A stretch of 55,859 nt of DNA, taken from contig JAHDHW010000013.1 of assembly GCA_020631105.1 (NCBI GenBank), forward strand, positions 4,627-60,485. The letters run 5' to 3'. Positions 45,709 through 54,001 of this stretch are shown one piece after another. Numbering within the stretch: position 1 is the stretch's first letter; every line of letters begins with the position of its first letter. The notes beneath the pieces were generated by a model. The model had not been told where the DNA came from and made no database searches. It saw only the letters and a program-made list of their open reading frames with translations. The DNA comes from Saprospiraceae bacterium (GTDB lineage: Bacteria; Bacteroidota; Bacteroidia; Chitinophagales; Saprospiraceae). The translations under genes and the position numbers were made by a program.

Positions 45709-46308
45709 TTAATCATCCGTGTCATTATAATCTTCCTGATTCTCTACTCCATCCTCTAAATCGAAATCCAAATCAAAGTCATTGAAGTCCTCCTCTTCTT
45801 CCAGTTCGGGATTAGGGGCGGGGTTCAGTATTTTAGATGGACCAGAGATGATTCGGCTTATTATTTTACGTTCTGAAGGGACAGGTGCTTTGTTTTCTTT
45901 ATCTGTAAGATTTGTTTTAGGCACCTCCTCTTTAATCATTGTTTTAGCTTCCAGACTTTTGGTGGTGGTAGGTACAGCTAAAAGCCTTCTTTTGTCAATT
46001 AGCTTTCCGGAGATACTACATATTCCGTAGGATTTATTGTGGATTCGGATCAAAGCATTTTTTATATCTCGGATATTGTGAGATAGTCTGCTAGCCTGTG
46101 TATATAGTAGTTCCAAATCAGAAGCAGTAGACGTATCATCCATCCAGTCTGCGTCACCGTCTTCGTTTTCGTTGATGCTTTCTATTTGCTCAATTAAAAA
46201 TGCTTTTTCATCTTCCGCTTTACGCAGTTTTTTCTCCAGCACTTCTTTAAATATTGCTAAGTCTTCTTCGCTGTAGCGGTTAATATTCTCATTTGAAGGT
46301 ATTGCCAT
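45709..46308 (-). CDS. TraR/DksA-like protein without zinc finger
   Basis: A 199-residue protein. Residues 10-90 form a long coiled-coil (YSEEDLAIFKEVLEKKLRKA) typical of DksA relatives, then YGICSISGKLIDKRRLLAVP aligns with the usual four-cysteine finger. Only one Cys remains, so zinc binding is unlikely. A disordered, strongly acidic tail (about 150-199, rich in Glu/Asp) follows. DksA proteins enter the RNA polymerase secondary channel with ppGpp; Cys-poor versions are common in Bacteroidota. Monocistronic. The acidic tail is unusually long, and its role is unknown. Confidence 0.85.
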   Translation of the reverse strand: MAIPSNENINRYSEEDLAIFKEVLEKKLRKAEDEKAFLIEQIESINENEDGDADWMDDTSTASDLELLYTQASRLSHNIRDIKNALIRIHNKSYGICSISGKLIDKRRLLAVPTTTKSLEAKTMIKEEVPKTNLTDKENKAPVPSERKIISRIISGPSKILNPAPNPELEEEEDFNDFDLDFDLEDGVENQEDYNDTDD

Positions 46309-46395
46309 TTTATCAGTTTTTAATGGATCAATAAATTATGGAGACAAAGGAAGAGGGTAATTCTGAAGAAAAGCTGAAGAAACGGGACTTGGGTA

Positions 46396-46432
46396 AAAAA
46401 CAAATGCCGGTAGATTTTTAAATCATCCGGCA
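46396..46432 (-). terminator. Terminator downstream of the 48-codon gene
   Basis: TGCCGG (46405-46410) pairs with CCGGCA (46427-46432), and GATTT/AAATC extends the stem. On the minus strand it is followed by TTTGTTTTTT. It implies minus-strand transcription entering from the region of the small gene at 46555-46701. Confidence 0.75.
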
Positions 46433-46554
46433 GTACTAATTTTTGCTTTAACGGGGAATAAGGCTAGTGATAATTAGAAGGAGGAAATAGAGGAGGAGCC
46501 TATTCCTTCTGTAGTGGGACTAGCTTATTTTTCAAATTTACTTTCGTTTTGCTC

Positions 46555-46701
46555 TTACTTTTGATGTTCAGAGAAATTGAAAATAGGACGGTGATCGAAG
46601 TCTGTAATTTCAAGATCATCGATCATGTTTTGTTTGAATTGCTTACCAGTTTTTTGGAAGCGGTTGCTTAAAGAGCTAAACCAATTTTTAATCGTGTTCA
46701 T
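46555..46701 (-). CDS. Small basic amphipathic protein, 48 residues (probable gene)
   Basis: An ATG at 46701 opens a 48-codon frame ending TAA at 46555. The product begins MNTIKNWFSSLSNRFQKTGK, which has an amphipathic, basic helix character, and ends DFDHRPIFNFSEHQK. A clear minus-strand terminator lies about 120 bases downstream, with no other gene to account for it. I know no family. It could be a small membrane-surface protein; spurious coding is possible because of its length. Confidence 0.45.
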   Translation of the reverse strand: MNTIKNWFSSLSNRFQKTGKQFKQNMIDDLEITDFDHRPIFNFSEHQK

Positions 46702-47053
46702 GTCTGTTGATTGAAAAGTGAATATGTAAATGAGATCTGTATTTTAATAACGAAATGAAATGGCAATATGTTGACTCTGGTTTACCAACTTTTTTAAAAA
46801 AAGTTTCTTTTTTTCATTTCCGTCTTCGTCCAACCGAATAATTCCCATCAAGTCTTTATGCTTAGAGTGTTATTTAGGCAAAAAGTTTAATCAGCTACTG
46901 ATAAAAATCAAGTCTTCAGAATTTATTCAGAATTGTGAATCTTCTTTGTCCTTTATTATTGAAAAGGTCACTCACTTCGTGACTATCCTTTATATGTTAT
47001 TAAAACGTGCTGACTTAGGGATACCCTACTTCGGTTTAGAAAAAGAGAAATAA
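46702..47053. other. Intergenic region upstream of the ATP-grasp operon
   Basis: Divergent promoters for the small gene and the ATP-grasp operon are expected here. A short GTCAC/GTGAC hairpin occurs near 46969-46983 and a T/A-rich run near 46785-46820. No gene or RNA is recognised. Confidence 0.45.
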
Positions 47054-48511
47054 ATGACCATTACAAAAGATCAAACGATTGCAAGCATTGTCCTACCTGG
47101 AGAATTTGAGGCCCATCGGCATTGGTATCCAAAGGCGTTGAATGCCACTATCCATCCGATGATTAGTTTTTTTCTTAACCTGGAGCAAGAGCGGATTGTA
47201 TCCCGATACTGCCATATGCACCCAAAAGTTGATGCTCGCAAACTCACAGAGATACTTAACTATAAATCTAAATATTTTCTCTGGGGTGGAGCTGACCTCT
47301 TAAACGTAACCTCCGCAGGAGGAAAGCGACAGATGGTGGTTATCGAAAATAACTCTTGCCCCTCAGGGCAAAAGTCAATGCCTTTGATTGATGATAACAA
47401 GGAGCAAGGCAGTTACCGATTAATGATTGAACGTACTTTCAAGCCTTATCTCAAAAATCTGCGGCATAAAATAAATGGAGGCTTAGCAGTAATCTATGAT
47501 AAGAATGAAATGGAAACTTCTGGGTATGCTGAGGTAATTGCAGATGTCATGAACGAGCCCGTCTATTATATATCTTTCTCGAAGGATGACCCGGACCCGG
47601 GAGTTCGCTTTGAAGATGGTGTGATGCATGTCCGTAATGCAGAAGGAGTATTTATTCCGATTCGAGCCGCTTTTCGCTACCTTACGCAGAAGCCCTGGAA
47701 CCGACTTCCTTTACATTGTAAGACCCGTATACTGAACCCAATTATTGCTTGCCTGGCAGGAGGACGGAACAAAATGGTAGCAGCCAAAGCCTATGACTTT
47801 TTTAATACAGAGCTGAATAGCTATGGGCTGAATATCAATACGCCAGAAACTATCTGGGATGTTAATAAAGCCGAAATCCCACTTTGGGTGAAGAAGATGG
47901 GGGGACATGCTGTAATTAAAGTTCCTTACAGTAATGCGGGACAGGGAGTGTATACCATTGTATCCCAAAAGGAGCTTGATGCCTTTATGGCGATGGATTT
48001 TGACTATGATCTTTTTATCGTACAAAGCCTGATCGGTAACTACAACTGGAGTAGTATTACCTCTGCTGGTAAGCTTTATCATGTAGGGACCATCCCCAAT
48101 CAAAAAAATCAGGCTTATGTAGCAGACATTCGAATGATGGTCAGTTCGACCAAACAAGGTATCCGACCATTATGTACCTATGCCCGGCGCTCTGAAAATC
48201 CTCTGGTGGATAACATTACAGAAAGCACCAACAGCTGGAAAATGTTGGGTACAAACCTTTCGTACAAAAATCCAGACGGTACCTGGAATAGTGATACCAA
48301 CAGACTGGTGTTAATGGATCGCAGAGATTTTAATAAATTGGGTATAGGTCTGGATGATTTGATTGAAGCGTTTATTCAGACGGTACTTTCAATGGTCGCC
48401 ATCGATAAAATGGCACTTAACCTGGTCAACAAACAAGGTAAGTTTCGAATGCGCTTATTCAAAAGCCTCAATGATGATCTTAGTTTAATCGACGAAATCA
48501 AAATAAAATAA
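47054..48511 (+). CDS. ATP-grasp-like ligase, apparently circularly permuted type
   Basis: A 485-residue cytoplasmic protein. VVIENNSCPSGQKSMPLIDD (near 96) recalls the E-x-N...PSG motif that comes early in circularly permuted ATP-grasp proteins. Much later AVIKVPYSNAGQGVYTI (near 286) looks like the ATP-grasp lysine strand and glycine-rich loop, followed by LFIVQSLIGN and ADIRMMVSS...YARR. It probably forms an amide bond using ATP, but the substrates are unknown. Its stop codon overlaps the start of the next ATP-grasp gene by one base (TAATG). Assignment rests on motifs, so moderate confidence. Confidence 0.6.
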   Translation: MTITKDQTIASIVLPGEFEAHRHWYPKALNATIHPMISFFLNLEQERIVSRYCHMHPKVDARKLTEILNYKSKYFLWGGADLLNVTSAGGKRQMVVIENNSCPSGQKSMPLIDDNKEQGSYRLMIERTFKPYLKNLRHKINGGLAVIYDKNEMETSGYAEVIADVMNEPVYYISFSKDDPDPGVRFEDGVMHVRNAEGVFIPIRAAFRYLTQKPWNRLPLHCKTRILNPIIACLAGGRNKMVAAKAYDFFNTELNSYGLNINTPETIWDVNKAEIPLWVKKMGGHAVIKVPYSNAGQGVYTIVSQKELDAFMAMDFDYDLFIVQSLIGNYNWSSITSAGKLYHVGTIPNQKNQAYVADIRMMVSSTKQGIRPLCTYARRSENPLVDNITESTNSWKMLGTNLSYKNPDGTWNSDTNRLVLMDRRDFNKLGIGLDDLIEAFIQTVLSMVAIDKMALNLVNKQGKFRMRLFKSLNDDLSLIDEIKIK

Positions 48512-49530
48512 TGAAAGGGTATAAAATGCTTATCCTGACAGACCATGCCGGTCATAGCGCTGAAAATTCGCTCTATGAATTGGCAAGGGCTACCTATGCA
48601 CATCCAATGTGTAGACAACTTGATATCGCAACCCGGGCGAATACCGAAAATGATCCGTTTTTTAAATCATTTAAAGGCAGTCAACTGACGGTTTCCAGAG
48701 TGGATGATCGATTTCGATTCACTGTTGATGGTACAGCTTATCAGCTTGATATTAGAAGTGTTTCTCTTTATGATTATGATGTAGTCTGGTTGCGGATGCC
48801 TCCTCCTTTATCTTTACCATTCCTGGAGTTTCTGACTGGGTCATTTCCCAATCAATTATTTATTAATGATCCCGGGGGGATTTACGAAACAGGATCCAAG
48901 GCCTTCTTGCTAAAGGTCGATGAGTTCTGTCCGCCAATGAAACGTTGTCGAAGTATAGAGGATATCATTGAGTTCAAAAAGCAGTTTCCAATTGTACTCA
49001 AGCCATTACGAGAGTACGGTGGCAAAGGTATTGTTCGTATTGATGAGGATACGGTTTGGATGAGGGATGAAAGAATTTCTTTTCAGGCTTTTGTTGACCA
49101 GCTAAGTGGATCAAAGGTAGATTATATCGGCGTAAAATATTTAAAAAACGTTAGCGAAGGAGACAAGAGAATTGTGGTAGTCAATGGAGAAATACTGGGC
49201 GCATCACTCCGTTTGCCAGCAAAAGGATCATGGCTTTGTAATATATCTATGGGCGGAAGTTCAAACCCCAGCAGCGTCAACTCCGAAGAACGGGCGATTA
49301 TCGAAGGTATTCACCCAAAACTTTCAGCACTCGGGATAGTAATGTATGGGGTAGATACTTTATTGGACGACGACGGTTGTCGGGTGCTATCGGAAATTAA
49401 TACAACCAGCATAGGAGGCGTTGCTCAAATAGGCCAGCAAAAAGGAGAACCTACTGTCGAAAAAGCAGTAGATTTAATTTGGGATTATATCATTGAGAAA
49501 AAATCATTAAAAGATGTTATTAGCTATTGA
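48511..49530 (+). CDS. Glutathione synthetase-like ATP-grasp ligase (GshB-like)
   Basis: A 339-residue cytoplasmic enzyme. The N-terminal domain includes the GshB-like DYDVVWLRMPPPLSLPFLEF and INDPGGIYETGSK. The ATP-grasp part has IVLKPLREYGGKGIVRI, the metal/phosphate strand EGDKRIVVVNGEILGASLR, SMGGSSNPSSVNSEE and the final E-x-N of VLSEINTTSIGG. It would join a carboxylate to an amine with ATP. Classical gshA is not next to it, and its neighbours are another ATP-grasp protein and an AstE-family enzyme, so it may not make glutathione. The 3' end overlaps the next gene by 17 bases, which indicates translational coupling. Confidence 0.85.
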   Translation: MKGYKMLILTDHAGHSAENSLYELARATYAHPMCRQLDIATRANTENDPFFKSFKGSQLTVSRVDDRFRFTVDGTAYQLDIRSVSLYDYDVVWLRMPPPLSLPFLEFLTGSFPNQLFINDPGGIYETGSKAFLLKVDEFCPPMKRCRSIEDIIEFKKQFPIVLKPLREYGGKGIVRIDEDTVWMRDERISFQAFVDQLSGSKVDYIGVKYLKNVSEGDKRIVVVNGEILGASLRLPAKGSWLCNISMGGSSNPSSVNSEERAIIEGIHPKLSALGIVMYGVDTLLDDDGCRVLSEINTTSIGGVAQIGQQKGEPTVEKAVDLIWDYIIEKKSLKDVISY

Positions 49531-50488
49531 CGAAAGTGCGGAAGTGATTCGTGAACTAAAGGTAGAAGATGCACCCCGGGGAGAAATTACCTGCTACTGG
49601 TTACAGATTGTCAGAGACGGTATGGGGGTGCCTATACGTATTCCAGTCATTGTTGCTCGTGGACGCAAAGATGGGAAGGTACTTGGCCTGACGGCTGCTG
49701 TTCATGGAAACGAGCTCAATGGTATCCCAGTTATTCAAAAGCTTTTTACTCAGATAAATATTGAAGAACTGGAAGGCGCGATTGTCGGTGTACCTATCGT
49801 GAATGCTCCAGCTCTGGTTAGAAAGAAACGACGGTTTATTGATGGTACAGATCTTAATCATATCATGCCGGGCAAGCCTAATGGAACAGTTAGTCAGGTA
49901 TACGCCTGGCGTATTGTTAATCGGCTGATCAAGGAGTTTGATTATCTGATAGACTTGCATACAGCAAGTAATGGCAGGGTCAATTCTTACTATATCCGGG
50001 CAGATATGGATAACGAGGTTGTTCGTCAAATGGCTCTTTTGCAAAATGCTCAGATTATTGTCCATAACCCACCTAGTGATGGTACCCTGCGGGGAACCGC
50101 TATGGAGATGAATATTCCATCGATCACTCTGGAAGTAGGTAATCCAAATACTTTTCAAAAGGGCTTGATTCGTGATGGCCTGACTGGTATACATAATGTC
50201 CTGGACTATCTCGAACTGATCAAAGGAGAGGTGGAAGAATCCGAAGAGGAGACGGTGATTTGCAAATCTTCCTTTTGGATATATGCGGACACTGGAGGCA
50301 TCATGACTGTGCATCCTAAAGTGACGGACATTATAAAAAAGGGAGAAGTGATCGCTACGATGCGCAGTGTATTTGGAGATTTAATCAAAGAATACATCGC
50401 TCCACAAGACGGGATAGTGATTGGTAAAAGTGTTAATCCGATTACACAGACGGGCGGACGGATTCTTCACCTTGGAATCCTTAAGTAA
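49514..50488 (+). CDS. Succinylglutamate desuccinylase/aspartoacylase-family hydrolase
   Basis: A 324-residue zinc-dependent carboxypeptidase-fold enzyme. Zinc ligands are visible as LTAAVHGNELNG (His and Glu) and LIDLHTASNGR (His). A later SITLEVGNP provides the expected catalytic-region Glu, and the C-terminal beta domain (IIKKGEVIATMRSVFGD) resembles the AstE/AspA lid. Members cleave N-acyl amino acids or related amides. In this operon it could trim, recycle or check the product of the two upstream ligases. The terminator at 50496-50529 follows. Confidence 0.85.
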   Translation: MLLAIDESAEVIRELKVEDAPRGEITCYWLQIVRDGMGVPIRIPVIVARGRKDGKVLGLTAAVHGNELNGIPVIQKLFTQINIEELEGAIVGVPIVNAPALVRKKRRFIDGTDLNHIMPGKPNGTVSQVYAWRIVNRLIKEFDYLIDLHTASNGRVNSYYIRADMDNEVVRQMALLQNAQIIVHNPPSDGTLRGTAMEMNIPSITLEVGNPNTFQKGLIRDGLTGIHNVLDYLELIKGEVEESEEETVICKSSFWIYADTGGIMTVHPKVTDIIKKGEVIATMRSVFGDLIKEYIAPQDGIVIGKSVNPITQTGGRILHLGILK

Positions 50489-50495
50489 TTACCCT

Positions 50496-50532
50496 GAAGG
50501 CGTATTGATGTAAATGTCAATACGCTTTCTTT
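50496..50532. terminator. Bidirectional terminator between the AstE-type and P-type ATPase genes
   Basis: GAAGGCGTATTGA (50496-50508) pairs with TCAATACGCTTTC (50517-50529), with one G-T wobble. T-rich sequence follows on the plus strand. It spans the gap between convergent genes and can serve both. Confidence 0.8.
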
Positions 50533-52447
50533 ACGTCCATTTCATTCTTTGCAGACGAATTGCATTTAGTATTGCCAGCAAAGCAACGCCTACATCTGCA
50601 AAAACGGCTGCCCACATGGTAGCTAGTCCCAAAGCTCCAAGCAATAAAACAATTCCTTTGACGGTAAAGGCCATGCCGATGTTTTGCCAAATGATGCTCT
50701 TCGTCGCTTTTGCAATCTTAATTCCCGTTACGATTTTTGCAGGCTGATCGGTTTGGATAATGATATCAGCTGTTTCAATAGCAACATCACTACCTAGTCC
50801 GCCCATTGCAATACCGATGTCGCTGGCGGCGAGGACCGGGGCATCATTTATTCCATCCCCTACATAAGTGATTTTATTTGAGGTAGATTTTCTGAGGACT
50901 TCGAAAGCTTCGAGCTTGTCTTCAGGGAGTAGGTCTCCCTGCGCGCTGTCTAACTCCAGGTCTGTACCGACTTTTTGAACAATCGCCGGAGTATCTCCGG
51001 ATAATAAATGGACTTGTTGGATGCCATTATTCCTAAGTTGTTGGATAGTATCAAATGCATCCTCTTTTAATTGATCTGCTATGGTTACATAACCTACAAA
51101 TTGATTGTCAATAGCTACCAGGACAAGCGTATCGACAATGTGATGAACCTCGTTAGGGACTTTTATCTGAAACTGATTCATCAATTTATGATTTCCAGCG
51201 AGGACCTCTTTTTCATTGACATTACCATGTAATCCTTTTCCTGCAATTTCTTTGACGACAGTAGCATTCGGGATGCGACCTTTAAACGGATAGGCTTGTA
51301 AAGCTTTTGCAATGGGATGATTCGAACGAGACTCCACCGCCAATAGTAATGGCCACCAGTCTTCTATTTTTGATTCGCCGATCGCTACGCGCTCGCTGAC
51401 TTTAAACATGCCTTCTGTTAATGTTCCGGTTTTGTCGAATACTATCGTGTCTACCTCTGGTAATTGATCCAGGTACGTAGCACCTTTGAATAATAATCCA
51501 TTTTTAGAGGCTGCGCCCAGACCACCGAAATAGCCCAATGGAATGGAAACGACCAGAGCACAAGGACAGGAAATCACCAGAAAAATTAAAGCTCTGTACA
51601 GCCAGTCGGACCAGATGTATTGCTCTACAAAGAAGTAGGGGAGTAACCAGACGCCTAAAGCGAGATAGACGACGATGGGAGTGTATACTTTTGCGAGTCT
51701 CCGGATGAGTAATTCTGTTTTTGCTTTTCGGCTACTTGCATTTTGGACAAGTTCCAAAATTCGCGCAATGGAACTATTCTGAAAAAGCTTTGTCACTTTA
51801 AGCTCCACCACGCTTTCCAGGTTGATCGATCCTGCCAGCATATTTTCGGATCGACGAATGGTCCGGGGTTTACTTTCACCAGTTAAAGCAGCAGTATTTA
51901 GAGAAGCTTTTTCAGAAAGGAGAATGCCGTCAAGAGGAACCTGTTCCCCGACTTTTACCTGAATTTGATCTCCGATTACAGCCTCTTTGGGATGAATCTC
52001 TGTCCATTTACCGGCTCTAAATACGCTTGCTTTTTGAGGACGTACATCCAACAGACTTTGAATGTTTTGTTTGGCTCTTTGGACTGCATTATGTTGGAAT
52101 AATTCTCCGACTGCATAAAACAACATTACTGCAACCCCTTCCGGATATTCACCAATAATAAAGGCCCCGATGGTAGCGATCCCCATCAGGAAAAACTCAT
52201 TGAATATATTTCCTTTACTTAAGCCTTTTAGAGCGCCACGCAATACAGGAAAGGCTACTGGTAAGTAGGCGAGCAGATACCAAATGACGGTAATCCATCC
52301 ATTAAAAAAGTCAGCCTTTATTATATGTTGAAGAATTAAACCAAGAACTAGAAGGGTTCCGCTTAATATCGCACTACCATAAGTGCTCCAGAAGTAGGAT
52401 GCTGAAGTTTTACTGTTCTGTTCTCCATGCTTATGTGCGTGCGCCAT
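50531..52447 (-). CDS. Heavy-metal translocating P1B-type ATPase (Zn/Cd/Co type)
   Basis: A 638-residue inner-membrane pump. The N-terminus is short and His-rich (MAHAHKHGEQ) in place of a CXXC heavy-metal-associated domain. Membrane segments carry the metal-site motif SCPCALV (Cys near 294), typical of P1B-2 or copper types. Catalytic features: Asp338 in FDKTGTLTEG, SNHPIAKAL (HP motif) and GDGINDAPVLAASDIGIAMG. The remainder looks ZntA/CadA-like, so zinc, cadmium or cobalt export is most likely. The gene is alone, convergent with the ATP-grasp operon, and its promoter carries an operator-like repeat shared with the CzcN-like gene. Confidence 0.92.
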   Translation of the reverse strand: MAHAHKHGEQNSKTSASYFWSTYGSAILSGTLLVLGLILQHIIKADFFNGWITVIWYLLAYLPVAFPVLRGALKGLSKGNIFNEFFLMGIATIGAFIIGEYPEGVAVMLFYAVGELFQHNAVQRAKQNIQSLLDVRPQKASVFRAGKWTEIHPKEAVIGDQIQVKVGEQVPLDGILLSEKASLNTAALTGESKPRTIRRSENMLAGSINLESVVELKVTKLFQNSSIARILELVQNASSRKAKTELLIRRLAKVYTPIVVYLALGVWLLPYFFVEQYIWSDWLYRALIFLVISCPCALVVSIPLGYFGGLGAASKNGLLFKGATYLDQLPEVDTIVFDKTGTLTEGMFKVSERVAIGESKIEDWWPLLLAVESRSNHPIAKALQAYPFKGRIPNATVVKEIAGKGLHGNVNEKEVLAGNHKLMNQFQIKVPNEVHHIVDTLVLVAIDNQFVGYVTIADQLKEDAFDTIQQLRNNGIQQVHLLSGDTPAIVQKVGTDLELDSAQGDLLPEDKLEAFEVLRKSTSNKITYVGDGINDAPVLAASDIGIAMGGLGSDVAIETADIIIQTDQPAKIVTGIKIAKATKSIIWQNIGMAFTVKGIVLLLGALGLATMWAAVFADVGVALLAILNAIRLQRMKWT

Positions 52448-52806
52448 TTCTTTTTTTTACAAAAGTAAGGGATTAATTCGTGCAATAAAATTGCATTTTT
52501 TCTGTGGTATTTAACTTTCTGCTAATATTTCTCTAACCAATTTTAACGCTACAATGTTCAAGGGTGACTTGCCTTAAGTTGCTGATTTTCAGTTTGCTTG
52601 AAGTTTATTGTGCAGCTGCTTAGTGTGTCAAAGGCCTTAACTTTTCTTTATCATATTCAAGGTTAAACGATCGTAGGGGAAACGAATCGAAGTAGGCATC
52701 TGAAGAATTGAAATTAATAAACAAATGAAAATAGGGATAGAAGTATCGCCTTTTTTATTTCCATTTCAATTCCAATTATTTGTTCAACTACTTTAAACCT
52801 TACGTC
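52448..52806. other. Divergent intergenic region, ATPase and outer-membrane barrel
   Basis: It contains the ATPase promoter/operator (52460-52495), annotated separately, and the promoter of the outer-membrane protein gene. I see no gene in it. Confidence 0.5.
52460..52495 (-). promoter_or_regulatory. Metal-regulon type promoter/operator of the P-type ATPase
   Basis: TGCAATAAAATTGCA (52481-52495) is a perfect 6-3-6 inverted repeat. Exactly 13 bases later on the minus strand is TACTTTTG (52467-52460), a full TAnnTTTG box, 13 bases before the ATPase start codon. The layout matches 10139-10174 before the CzcN-like gene. The repeat occupies the -33 region, so repression by a Fur-type protein is likely. 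Confidence 0.72.
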
Positions 52807-53553
52807 ATGAGATCATTTATTGCATGTTTAACCTTAATAGCAACCTTTTGTGTCATTCAAGTAAGTGCACAAACCAGTTCATTTTACATCGGTGCAAAGA
52901 CCGGCGCTACCGCTTCTGAATTTCGATTTACAGAAGATTTAAAAGAGCTTTATCCTGAAGTCAAAGATATCTGGGGAATGACCGGAGGATTTGATATGGG
53001 ACTACAATTAGATAATTGGACTATTAGTACCGGAGTCCTTTATAACCAAAAAGGAAGTATCTATCAAACCGATAATTTCGAAGAGAATGGAACGACTGGT
53101 TATTTTACCGGAGAGGAAAAGTTACACTTTATTACAGTACCTGTTCTACTAGGTTACAAGCAAAAACTTACAGATAATGTAGGCTGGAGTATCGCCGCAG
53201 GACCATCTTTTAACTTTGGACTGGGAGGAAAGATTGATGAGACAACAGAATACTTTGGTACGGAAGAAACCGAATTCCAAAACTACAAAGTAACTTTTGG
53301 AGAAGGTGTAAATGATGATTACAAAGCTACACAAGTAGGCTTTCAAATCAGCCCTAGCTTATTCGTAGAATTAAACGAGCGAAGTAAAATTAACTTCGGA
53401 ATTACCTGGGACTTTGGTACAAGTGATATGTACAATGATCGATACAAAGTTGCAAACGAATTCTTCGATTTCTACAAAGGGAATCAGGTACACCGGAATA
53501 CTATGTTTACCATCGGATATGAGTACCACTTCAATTTCGAAGATAAGTATTAA
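52807..53553 (+). CDS. Outer-membrane beta-barrel protein (PorT-like)
   Basis: A 248-residue exported protein. I chose the ATG at 52807, which gives a standard signal peptide (about 1-23, ending VSAQ); the frame opens at 52780. The mature protein consists of alternating amphipathic strands, such as FYIGAKTGATASEF, LDNWTISTGVLYNQKGSIY, HFITVPVLLGYKQKL and a final TIGYEYHF ending. This is the Bacteroidota PorT-family barrel pattern. Role unknown; such barrels are often structural or transport-associated. A hairpin follows. Confidence 0.85.
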   Translation: MRSFIACLTLIATFCVIQVSAQTSSFYIGAKTGATASEFRFTEDLKELYPEVKDIWGMTGGFDMGLQLDNWTISTGVLYNQKGSIYQTDNFEENGTTGYFTGEEKLHFITVPVLLGYKQKLTDNVGWSIAAGPSFNFGLGGKIDETTEYFGTEETEFQNYKVTFGEGVNDDYKATQVGFQISPSLFVELNERSKINFGITWDFGTSDMYNDRYKVANEFFDFYKGNQVHRNTMFTIGYEYHFNFEDKY

Positions 53554-53561
53554 TCAATGCT

Positions 53562-53603
53562 ATTCGCAGTAGGCTTTAGCTAAGACCAAAGCCTACTGCG
53601 AAT
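53562..53603 (+). terminator. Perfect 16-base stem hairpin after the outer-membrane gene
   Basis: Positions 53562-53577 pair perfectly with 53588-53603 around a 10-base loop. No T-run follows, so it may be a weak or Rho-dependent end, or an mRNA-stabilising element, before the zinc-ribbon gene. Confidence 0.6.
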
Positions 53604-53638
53604 GACTAATCCCATTTCACACACCAAAATTTATTAGT

Positions 53639-53908
53639 ATGAAAACTTGTAAAAATTGCAGCACCCTCAATGAAGTACATGTAGCCAAATGTGTGGCTTG
53701 TAACATGGAAAATCATTTTACCCTACATGCTGCGGTAGAAGAAATTATCGAAGAGCCGTCTCCTAAGGCAACGATTAAATGTCAAAACTGTGGTGATCAA
53801 CAACTTGCTCAGGAGACTAACTGTACCACCTGCCGCTTTCCACTAGCTGAAGTCAAAGTCAAAACTATCTCAAGCTTATCTGCAAAGTTAGGCAGACGAG
53901 TAGGGTAG
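53639..53908 (+). CDS. Small double zinc-ribbon protein
   Basis: An 89-residue protein with two C4 zinc-ribbon motifs: CKNC with CVAC (residues 4-21) and CQNC with CTTC (about 47-65). Each has two CXXC knuckles, as in rubredoxin-like double zinc ribbons. A short basic tail follows. No signal peptide or catalytic motif; likely a cytoplasmic adaptor or nucleic-acid/protein-binding module. It directly precedes the stator-like gene pair by 93 bases on the same strand, so it may belong to the same unit. Confidence 0.75.
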   Translation: MKTCKNCSTLNEVHVAKCVACNMENHFTLHAAVEEIIEEPSPKATIKCQNCGDQQLAQETNCTTCRFPLAEVKVKTISSLSAKLGRRVG

Positions 53909-54001
53909 CAATATCTTCCGATAAGTATTGGGAGAATAGCGATGCAAATTCGATTTTAATAACAATTGTGCACACTGTGCTCACTCATAAAAATTAAAAC
54001 A

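Noticed and set aside
53562-53603. tRNA-like or small-RNA gene
   Set aside because: It is a simple perfect hairpin, with no cloverleaf arms or promoter.
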